A stretch of 28,047 nucleotides of DNA from Sphacelaria rigidula. Lineage: Eukaryota > Phaeophyceae > Sphacelariales. Of this stretch, positions 20,654-28,047 are shown one piece after another; position 1 is the stretch's first letter; each line of letters opens with the position of its first letter. The notes below the pieces were generated by a model, which saw nothing but the letters and a program-made list of their open reading frames with translations, did no database searches and was not told where the DNA came from. The stretch covers positions 1 to 28,047 of the forward strand of contig CAXNAA020000105.1 in NCBI GenBank assembly GCA_964200075.2. Direction: 5' to 3'. The translations under genes were made by a program, and so were the position numbers.

Positions 20654-20867
20654 TCCGCTACTAATTTTACTACTCTTTGCTCGACTGCGTACGGCGGCAT
20701 TTGCCCGGGAACGGTCCCCTCTATGTAGGCGTTGTGTCCTCCACAAAAAACCACAGTTTCAAAACCCTTGGCCAAAAAGAGAGAAAAAGAGTCGGTCATC
20801 GGGCGCTAGGAGGGTCGAAATCCAGAGTTCATTGAAGTGGACGTGGTACTCTACACGAATTCTACTT

Positions 20868-20968
20868 GACATTCAATCACTTGAGTTTAGTGCAGACATT
20901 GAACTATTTGATTTCAGCGTTGGCGATGAATACTTGGGTCCGACGATGACATTCAACTATCTGAGTTT
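20868..20968. repeat. Degenerate short repeat GACATTCAACTATCTGAGTTT
   Basis: Three related 21-base motifs at 20868 (GACATTCAATCACTTGAG), 20895 (GACATTGAACTATTTGAT) and 20948 (GACATTCAACTATCTGAG), spaced 27 and 53 bp, i.e. near multiples of 27. No gene was recognised here. Confidence 0.5.
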
Positions 20969-21172
20969 GACCAACAGATAACAGGGAAAGCCGCAGGATT
21001 CTGGTTATGGGATGTACCCAACTCTCGCTACCGGTCACCATTATCGCGTATCCTTGCAGTACTGCAATAACAGGGTTTTTTGTCAGATTGAGAGTCCGGC
21101 GATAGTTGAGAGGGAGTCACATGAGTCGCTCTAACTTGACCAATTTCATGTTGTGCGTGTGTGCGTTCTTAC

Positions 21173-21240
21173 CTGCAACAGCGTCGCGTGCTTACAGCTA
21201 AACGGCGAGATCCTACTCGGGAGTATCAGAGGTTTCAGGG
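21173..21240 (-). pseudogene. Possible decayed SBBP blade exon
   Basis: The minus strand reads GATCTCGCCGTTTAGCTG, then TAAGCACGCGACGCTGTTGCAG|GTAAGA. This aligns to Asp-Phe-Ala-Val-Lys-Leu-Asp-Ala and a Trp-Gln exon end, with Lys and Asp codons turned into stops and TGG into TTG. The donor remains a near-perfect consensus. Just upstream, PETSDTPE resembles the variable loop of a blade. If genuine it is the most 5' remnant seen. Confidence 0.3.
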
Positions 21241-22585
21241 GCAAGCTACTACAGAGAACGTATAAGGCCTCGCATAAGGCCTGGAGGGTGTGAGCTGATT
21301 CTAGAAGTATGGTGTTTTAGATTCCTGCTGATTGACAGACCAACGCAACACAAAAATACGTTGGATACATCCCACGGTTGAGAGCTTTCAATGGAGCCGC
21401 GTCCCGCCTGGCTCGCCGCAACATTCCCCAAGAAACACCAGTCGATCCATGGATTACAATTTCCTATTCTTTGGGTTTTCACACTCAATCAAACGATCGA
21501 TTTCAAATCTGGCGAAAACCCTGTTGGTATCATCTCGCGCATGAAGGCGTCACCTCATGTTTCCCCCCAAGTCAACAAGATCGGCAAGGAATACAATGCA
21601 AGAAATGCCAAACACTCCACCACAAAAGTGCCACGATACATGGCACAGGTTCTACGATAAACTACATATTCGGGGACGCATTGGAAGGCAATTCCGAAAG
21701 GATATGCTCTCAACACCATGAGAGGTAACGACCCAAAACACCGCCGTGCATCACGTTTGGCAATCTCAAGTTCTTGAGAAGCAAGAACCTGCACTCTCGA
21801 AAACCTCTCATTATCGGAATATCCTCAGAACTTCATCACGACACAACCCTTGGCACAGTAGCCGCGACAGTTACGGAGGATAATGAGACAAGTACGACAC
21901 ATAACTCGGCGGCATTGTGTTTCGCCACCCGCTGACGTAACTCCAGACATTATGTTGCAGCCATAATTTTGATACAGCCAAGCGCTCGAATTGCGACATC
22001 ACCGTGAAGTGCGAGCGTTCACCTCCGCCCACTGATGAACTCAAGGTTGTATTCTTCACTCTTACGAAGTTGGTCACCACCGCAAGACGGTGACATGAAC
22101 ACGTACAAACCACACCGACGAATGAAAGCGAAACATCGATGGCATGCATGCGGCATACTACTTTCACCGCAGACCCAATCCCGCAACCTCCCGAGTGTGA
22201 ATGTTCTGGTCACGCCACACCGGTTATAGCCCATCTTCTCTTCGATGTCGCCCCTCAACATGTTAATGTTCGAGTCGAAGACAACCCGCTCGATCCAAGT
22301 AAATAAGTCATTGTCCGATTGCGACGTAACATCACACGCTACTCCAGAACAGCATTGCTGGACACGAGTGAATGATCGAGTCCACTGAGTCGCTCCGCGA
22401 GAGAGAAATAATGTATATCTTATGTACAGCACAAAACACAGAATAACCCCAGAAAACGAAACGAGAGCCATCGCCCGAACACAACAAAAAACAACAAACG
22501 CCGTGAGCACAGAGAGTCACCGTCTCCACTGCCATTACCATCACTCTGTCGCCGCTTCTTCCACCGCCGGATTACTCTCCGTTAC
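21241..22585. other. No confident gene
   Basis: The longest open frame is 22510-22019 on the minus strand (163 codons), starting with a strongly hydrophobic stretch of about 35 residues. I do not recognise it, and one frame of this length is about what chance gives in 28 kb. No interspersed repeat was recognised. Confidence 0.4.
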
Positions 22586-22779
22586 CGACATTGGCTGCTC
22601 CCACCCACAGTGCTCGTTCCCCTTGTCTCCTACAGTAGCGCAGGAAGGGGGGCGGCACACCAGGAAACCTTCCTCCATGGAAGATCCGACCAACCTTGAG
22701 TCGGACGCGGTTGCTGACGCCACCGATATCGACAGCAAATTTCCGTCCTGCCACATCTCCAGATTTTCGGAGTACCGGC
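22586..22779 (-). CDS. Possible cysteine-containing exon, unrecognised
   Basis: Minus-strand segment that can join in frame to the exon at 23619: acceptor ATATCAAG|GC, then RYSENLEMWQDGNLLSISVA, and later GFLVCRPPSCATVGDKGNEH and CGWEQPMS before a TCG|GTAACG donor. Codon choice looks coding and three cysteines lie close together. An alternative acceptor (AACTGCAG at 22844) would extend the frame upstream by 64 bases but would not keep frame with the 23619 exon. A second frame of the same strand is also open over much of this stretch, so the call is weak. Function unknown. Confidence 0.28.
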
Positions 22780-23204
22780 CTTGATATGTATCAGGGGTGC
22801 ATTGGGTAAGGTCGGTAAAGGGGAGTGGGAGAACACAGTACATCTGCAGTTAAAGCAGATAGCTTGCCACCCTGGCTGACGGGAGAATAACATACACTAG
22901 TGCTAACGTACACAAAACAGCAGAGGAAACGTCAAGTTACCGTGGTGTTCACAATATTGCAATGCCAGGTTTGCGTATTGAAAACCTGCTCACCCTCCCA
23001 GCAGAACACACACAGCTGAAGAAGCAATTGTCCTACAAATCATGCCCTCGCGTCGTCAATGGAATCCTCGTGACGACCACCTGTGACAGGCTACTTTTGG
23101 TATGCGTATCCCGTTGTTGACCTCGCGTCCCTACAAAGCTGTGACGGAGCACGCCGGGTTATCGCTGAACCACACTCGCAACCAATCACCCACCGCGGAG
23201 TGCC

Positions 23205-23382
23205 GTATTAGTTCGGCGAGTCGCATGAAGGATGAGCTGCATCCTGCTAATATTCTCCGACCCAAAGCGTACCGATTACCTTCCATATGGATGGGAACCT
23301 CCAATGAGTTGTTTTATTATCTGGTATCGTCACTTCCAGAGACAGCCACGGGTATCACTGCTCATGGTTGTCTCACCATCTA
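23205..23382 (+). repeat. 180-bp interspersed repeat, copy 1
   Basis: It shares long blocks with the inverted copy at 27864: GTTCGGCGAGTCGCATGAAG, GAGCTGCATCCTGCTAA, CCCAAAGCGTACCGATTACC, CCTCCAATGAGTTG and CACTTCCAGAGACAGCCA. Translated, both give Lys-x-Glu-Leu-His-Pro-Ala and Arg-Pro-Lys-Ala-Tyr-Arg-Leu-Pro. No tRNA-like head, tail or terminal inverted repeat was seen. Confidence 0.8.
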
Positions 23383-23618
23383 GACCCTAAGTGGTACGAT
23401 CGGGCCCGTCACGCGGATTTGAGGCTTTTTATCCCGCACAATATGATCCAAGTCGACTACCATCATGGTTACCACAAAAATCGCAAGCGACAAGAACCAA
23501 ACGTAACCTGGTTGCCTAGCTTACACAGTTAGTGGCGTGTTTTCCAGCGTCGTTGCCAACCGGAACCACGCCTTCTGACGAGGGAGGGGAGGGGCTGATG
23601 TACAATAGAAACTCTTAC

Positions 23619-23774
23619 CCGTTTCGCTGTCGTAGACAATGCTTGAGATTCCTCCCGCACAGCGCGTGTCATCTCCTTCTGACACGTCCGTAGCAGCCCC
23701 CATCTTGTCAGTGTAGGCCATGTAATGCCACATGTTCACCAGCCCCACCGTGTATGCCTCCACTCCTTTTGCCG
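23619..23774 (-). CDS. Possible exon of an unrecognised protein
   Basis: Minus-strand open segment of 156 bp between TTGCTCTTCAG and AACGG|GTAAGA, a good acceptor and an excellent donor. It is symmetric in phase 1. It reads AKGVEAYTVGLVNMWHYMAY, then TDKMGAATDVSEGDDTRCAG and GISSIVYDSETG. Codons are rich in GTG, CTG and GAC, as expected for coding sequence. I do not recognise the family. Symmetric phase-1 exons are common in extracellular modular proteins, but that is only a hint. It could share a gene with the segment at 22586-22779. Confidence 0.4.
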
Positions 23775-24795
23775 CTGAAGAGCAAATCAATTCAAGAGAT
23801 CACACATGCGGCAGTAAATAGGACGGTTATCCCGAAATCGACCTCCCAACACGAATCCATTGAACCGGCTCCACAGGGTTTTGTCTAGCCATCTTTCGAA
23901 ATTGCCGCGTCACATATTGAGAACTTGAGAACAACTATGAAGGGAAAATGACAAATCTCGACACCTGTCGACCATGAACACATTGGAACTTGGTAGTGAA
24001 GAAAAAAATACATATCGAGTATCATGCTCATCGTTTGATTTTTTCACGGATAAATGGTTGAGACCCATGACACGTGACCTATTTCGCCGCGAATCCAGCA
24101 GCGGTCACATACGTAACCAAGGCAGACTAGGGAAACACTCGCCGTGGAAAACTCGAGAAAAAGGGAAAGTTAAGATTGGGGCAAACGGAGTGAAACGATA
24201 AATGAGAGAAGGCAACGGTAAAGGTAGGATACCACCAAGCTATTATAACATATATAGTATTTATGAGATCTATGAGATCTATGAGATCTGGTACCGGCCA
24301 CGAGAAAACAATGCGACAGCCCCGTGTCAGGGCTTCAAGTACTAGGACGCTTGAAAGGCAGTTCCGTGAAAGCAGGCTTCGACTCAGGTTCTGGTGACCG
24401 CACTTTTTCCATGTGAATTATTTCCCGCCAGCTTCGGGGAGCGAGGCACAAACACCAACACGGCTCAGAGAGAACGGGGAGAACAGGACCACGGCTTTCC
24501 TGGGAATTTTACCCGCAGTAATTTTCCCGCGATTTATGGCGGTGAATGAAACTCCCGCAATCCCGCGGAAGTCCGCAGAATCCAGCATCATACCGTACGA
24601 AGGTATCGCACCCGTGGAATGCTGTACTACCAAGTCATTTCTTGGTACGATTCCGTAAGTACAGCAGATCAGCCGTAACGTGTACTGCGTACCGTGAACT
24701 AGGAAATAATGTGCCCCAAATATCAGTCCAACCCGTGGGATCCCCGCATGCGTTGCGTTGTGAAGTGGTGTTTCAAAGGTACGAATCGTGTTCTC
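23775..24795. other. No confident gene
   Basis: A minus-strand open frame at 24828-24418 (136 codons) partly overlaps the SINE at 24796 and has no recognisable domain. The only repeat seen is the microrepeat at 24263. Confidence 0.4.
24263..24289. repeat. 9-bp microrepeat (ATGAGATCT)3
   Basis: Three exact tandem copies of ATGAGATCT, each containing the palindrome AGATCT. Nothing coding was seen around it. Confidence 0.8.
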
Positions 24796-25091
24796 GTCAC
24801 ACAGGAGGGACGTCGAACGTCGACACACGAGTTTTCAATTATTATTTTGCTTTTGGTGCTTCACCTTCCTTCTGCGGTACTTGCCTGATTTTTCATCGCG
24901 AAAAAGGTTCAGTAATCCCTTTCTCTGGCCGACCGTGAAGTCGAACGTTGCGTACCCACGACATAGTCGCTTTCCACTGTTGAGCATGATGTGAGGAAAG
25001 ATCCCACTTTGTGTAACTTTGCCGAGATTCGAACCCACGTCCCAAACGTCGGAAGATTGTCAGGCTACCAACTGCGTCACCGGGGCGACCG
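24796..25091 (-). repeat. tRNA-derived SINE, family 1, copy 3, 3' truncated
   Basis: Minus-strand copy with the best preserved tRNA-like head: GTGACGCAGTTGG (A box, 25080-25068) and GGGTTCGAATC (B box, 25036-25026). The body matches copies 1 and 2 (CAACAGTGGAAAGCGACTAT, AGAAGGAAGGTGAAGC). It stops after the CTCCTGTGTGACG region and lacks the TAGACCGGCGTCC end and CA tail. Confidence 0.85.
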
Positions 25092-26045
25092 CCGTGTACA
25101 GCGTGCTAATGGTCAAACCCGCAGTTCATGAGTATTTGTATTTCACATTCGGATTACAAGGACTTGAACGTTTCATTGGTTTTCGTACCGCGCCTGGTTT
25201 TTCGCCGCATTGCTCCAGAATTCCTCTCGATGTTTGCACGATAACTATCGGGGTCGCAATACATGCGTTGAGTGAGACTCCAATCGTGCACACGAACACA
25301 CATGTACTGTGCAGGGTGCCAACTACCGTGATACTCCGTGACAGGCTACTGTGCTTTCAGATTCCCATAGCTGCCACGATATTTATATTTTACCGCGTAG
25401 GTACCACATTCGTCTGGCCCTGTGCCGTCCGTACCGTACTTTCGAAGAATCGGACACCGAAGTACGGTAGAATTCACGACAAAAAAACACATTTTTGTAC
25501 GTACCGCAAGGTACAGGAAACAAAGACCGTGTGTCGCAGTGATATGGGGACAGTCGAGTATCATACCGTATAATCACTATCCAAAGAACTGTTCCGAGGA
25601 AAGCCCTAGAAAAGACGAGAATAAAGTGGAGAGTAAGGATGTGAACTGTGGAAGACCGCAGAAAATGAACAACGCCAGGAACTACTAATGTGGATTGCTT
25701 GCAGCACATCACCGTCGCCCATCTGAGGAAGATCCCATGATCAATAACTCGAGGAACGATAAAATACCTTTTTTAACATCAAATGGGTACACAGAACGAG
25801 CCACATCTGTCACGACATGAAACAGCCAAGAAACCATAAAAGGGTGAGAACGTATACAGTCGGGAATAATCAAACAAAGGAGTCACTCCATCAATATTGT
25901 TTTGGGAATTCTTTTGGAGTTCATCTTAAATGTTCTGCACCGGTCAATACTGCAACAAGAAACAGGCCGCTCACGGGTAATAAGTCCCAACCTTGTTTTA
26001 TCTGGGCTGTACGGACGCAAATCCCCTTTGGGTGGGCGATGTTTT
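25092..26045. other. No feature recognised
   Basis: A plus-strand open frame running from 25019 to 25573 starts inside SINE copy 3 and has no recognisable domain. Nothing else could be supported. Confidence 0.45.
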
Positions 26046-26126
26046 TTTCGTTACACTTCCAACCTCTCCCCTTTCTAGGGACGAGTCCGTGATCTCAAGC
26101 GATCGAGCCATCGGACACCCAGTACA

Positions 26127-26225
26127 CGCCCTCCGTCTCAAAAGGGATGCATGGTTAATGGTCAAACGACTAAGGCAAGCAACAAACGAGTACGCTCCCC
26201 GCCCCCCCCCGCCTCCCCCCCGGTC
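26127..26225. repeat. Poly-C-linked direct repeat, unit a
   Basis: CTCCGTCTCAAAAGGGATGC, then GGTCAAACGACTAAGGCAAG and CAACAAACGAGTA, ending in C-rich tracts. It recurs 534 bp downstream in the same orientation. The following 26216-26252 contains a tandem CCCCGGTCCAATGG pair. Confidence 0.75.
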
Positions 26226-26660
26226 CAATGGAGAACGCCCCCCGGTCCAATGGGCACGGCAAAAATATTGAAACTGCGACTTCGAGTTGGGGCCCTGGAC
26301 CTGCCGACAAGAAGAAGTAGTCATACCAGTAGCTAGTTGAGAGGAGGAGGAAGTAGACGCACAGGATTCCTCCTGTGGCAAAGGAATAGAGGGCACAACT
26401 CATATAGTGACAGAGTGTGAACTATACAAGGAGTAACGGGACGAGGTAGAGGGGAGAATGCGAGACATGAAAGAAGGTCGCATAAGATCGTTTGATGCAC
26501 TAGACAGTAGCGGAAAAACGATGGCTATACTAGGAGATAGATGGTGGCCACAGAAGGTGAAACAGGACGGGAATAAGATACGTACACTGTTTTTGTGCCA
26601 GGTATGGAAGAAGCATAATCAGCACCTAAATGTTGGAGCTGTCCTATTAGAAGTAGGAAC

Positions 26661-26757
26661 GGTCCTCCGTCTGGAAAAGGATACGTGGTCAATGATCGAA
26701 CGACTAAGGCAAGCAACAATTGAGTAACCCCCCCCCCCCCCCCCCCCCGCCTCCACG
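26661..26757. repeat. Poly-C-linked direct repeat, unit b
   Basis: CTCCGTCTGGAAAAGGATAC, then GATCGAACGACTAAGGCAAG and CAACAATTGAGTAA, followed by 21 consecutive C (26728-26748) and CGCCTCC. Both units run into a C homopolymer and CGCCTCC at the same point, so the C tract belongs to the element (a poly-G start if read on the minus strand). Confidence 0.75.
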
Positions 26758-26940
26758 TTTGTATCGGGTGTATGGTCGTTACAAGCAACTGCACTCCCGC
26801 CAACCACTCCCTCAACACAAACAATCGAACAAAGTGTATTTGCTACTCACGTGCATCCTCACGCTTTCGCTGCCAACGATGGAAATCAGGTCTTCGTACT
26901 TCCAAGAAAAGCCCAATCGCATCTAGCGGGAACCCAACCC

Positions 26941-27538
26941 ATGTTCCTTCCACCCTACTGGTCTCACTTGTCACTTGTACCTATGGATCACGGGGGGGCG
27001 GCGACTTTTGCCTGTATTGTATAGCTCATGCAAAAACACATTTTCCGGCGGTAGAGCAATAGATATTTGGGGAACACAAAGATATAGCTCGAAGATTGTT
27101 CACCACAACACTCACTGGTTGATTTGATCGAGCGAACGTACCGAAGAGAGACCAAACGACCGGGTAAACAGGAAGTCGTTCAAATTGATCGCAAAAATCG
27201 CTTTTCTTTCAGATTTGTTGTCGGCCACGAATGCCTGTCCATCTCCAATCTTTGGTTTCAGACGTTCACCGCCATGAGCTATAGTAACCGAAAACCTGAA
27301 AAAAACGACTTCGACCGACAATTATCCGCAAGGATGGTTTCTACTGTACATCTATAAAGATCCGTCTAAATAAACACAGCAAACATTCCCACCTCCGCAC
27401 TCCTACTAGTCCTATACACGTCCAAGAACTACCAGCCCACAGCACTTATGCACATCAACTATTCGACGAAGACGCAGACGCAAGCTCAATGTCCGACAAT
27501 GAAACGTAGTATCAATGCCCGACAAGCAAGTACATCAC
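26941..27538. other. No feature recognised; downstream of the paraoxonase-like exon
   Basis: The next exon of the paraoxonase-like gene would be expected on the minus strand here, but no segment with the family's final-blade motifs was found. Confidence 0.4.
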
Positions 27539-27692
27539 CTCTATAAACATCGATTTCCACGTTGTCCGGAGAGCCGGGGAGGTCGAGGTGCTGACGAAGC
27601 GTGAGGGCCCCCGTGCGCACGTCACGATTGAACACCAACATCTTCATCCCCATGGTGTCCGATACTATTAAACGCTCTTTATTCGGGCTCAA
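27539..27692 (-). CDS. Paraoxonase/SMP-30-like propeller exon
   Basis: Exon-like segment of 154 bp after a GCTGCGACAG acceptor, ending TATAGAG|GTGATG. It reads LSPNKERLIVSDTMGMKMLV, then FNRDVRTGALTLRQHL and DLPGSPDNVEIDVYRG. The order Ser-Pro-[Asn/Asp]-Lys, then Val-[Ser/Ala]-Asp-Thr, a hydrophobic strand, Thr-Gly-x-Leu, and Pro-Asp-Asn-Val/Ile-x-[Ile/Val]-Asp matches blades of paraoxonase/arylesterase and related SMP-30/gluconolactonase-like six-bladed propellers, where the Asp-Asn of the last motif helps bind calcium. These are lactone or ester hydrolases. Reading through the donor also gives Gly-Asp-Val, as in family members, so the 3' boundary is uncertain. Upstream exons would lie beyond the window; none could be assigned downstream. 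Confidence 0.55.
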
Positions 27693-27863
27693 CTGTCGCA
27701 GCGCAGGTAGTCAGCATGATCGTCGATACAGTCGATGCAGTGACAGGAAACGAACCGAGATGGTTAAACAAGTCCCTCCAACAGCAAAAATTGACAGTTT
27801 GCTGTAGGTAAGCAACCGGGAACGTTCAGCTTCTTCTTCGTGCTATTGAACCCCCTCCCCCGG

Positions 27864-28047
27864 CTGGTTAGACACCCATAAGGCAGTGTATAATCCATGG
27901 CTGTCTCTGGAAGTGATGACCAGAAAAGAAGGCAACTCATTGGAGGTTGCCATCCATATGCAAGGTAATCGGTACGCTTTGGGCCGAACAATCTTAGCAG
28001 GATGCAGCTCACCCTTTATGCGACTCGACGAACACACCACGGCGCTT
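27864..28047 (-). repeat. 180-bp interspersed repeat, copy 2, inverted and reaching the window edge
   Basis: Minus-strand copy of the repeat at 23205, with the same blocks (GTTCGTCGAGTCGCATAAAG, GAGCTGCATCCTGCTAA, CCCAAAGCGTACCGATTACC, CACTTCCAGAGACAGCCA). It may continue past the window end. It lies just upstream of the paraoxonase-like exon, probably in its intron. Confidence 0.8.

Larger units (their letters stand above)
26046..26940 (-). repeat. SINE family 2-related fragments, probably rearranged
   Basis: On the minus strand, GGGTTCCCGCTAGATGCGATTGGGCTTTTC (26934 downwards; written here only as the region matching CCAGATGC...GGGCTTTTC of the copy at 8371) is followed by CACGTGAGTAGCAAA (about 26853), which matches GACGTGAGTAGCAAC at 7735. 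The distal end has GAGATCACGGACTCGTCCC at 26096-26078, matching the tail near 8667. The middle holds the duplicated poly-C-linked segment listed separately. Order and strand fit one family 2 element expanded by insertion or duplication. Confidence 0.45.

Noticed and set aside
22019-22510. 163-codon minus-strand open frame with hydrophobic N-terminus
   Set aside because: No recognisable domain; by a rough estimate of stop frequency about one open frame this long is expected by chance in six frames of 28 kb.
25019-25573. 184-codon plus-strand open frame
   Set aside because: It begins inside SINE copy 3 in antisense, and the rest shows no domain.

Overview
This is a gene-poor stretch of nuclear DNA from a eukaryote. 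No ORF has the length, spacing or leader expected of a bacterial gene. The believable coding pieces are short exons on the minus strand, bounded by AG acceptors and GT donors and separated by introns of about 0.6-3 kb. The base composition is fairly even, a (TTAGGG)3 tract is present, and short interspersed repeats are abundant. The exons encode SBBP-type beta-propeller blades. My best guess is a photosynthetic stramenopile, possibly a brown alga, but the sequence alone does not prove it.

The main gene runs on the minus strand. Four intact exons (9137-8958, 5773-5603, 4029-3859, 3281-3111) encode 60, 57, 57 and 57 residues. Each is one propeller blade, each starts and ends in phase 0, and each breaks at the same place: after Trp-x-Trp-Gln and before an Asn/Asp-Gly motif. 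Between and upstream of them, also on the minus strand, lie decayed blade exons (about 6045-5985, 9270-9241, 18375-18328, 18932-18889, 21240-21173). The locus therefore looks like a long array of one-exon-one-blade cassettes undergoing duplication and decay. Neither end of the gene is identifiable.

Other coding evidence is thin. A paraoxonase/SMP-30-like exon lies at 27692-27539 (minus). Two possible exons of an unrecognised cysteine-containing protein lie at 23774-23619 and 22779-22586 (minus).

The rest is repeats. There are three copies of a tRNA-derived SINE of about 355 bp (1339-1692 minus, 19194-19600 plus with a CA tail, 24796-25091 minus). A second SINE-like family with tRNA-type A and B boxes lies at 7598-7905 and 8371-8695, with related fragments near 26050-26940. 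Two 97-98 bp MITEs with TTAA target sites (15198-15295, 17573-17669) look piggyBac-derived. A 195-bp foldback element lies at 20459-20653, and a 180-bp interspersed repeat is present in inverted copies at 23205 and 27864. The remaining repeats are a palindrome cluster (1971-2240), a diverged tandem array with a period of about 165 bp (11861-13345), a 57-bp tandem repeat (13704-13817) and several microsatellites. No rRNA gene, functional tRNA, CRISPR array or intact transposase was seen.
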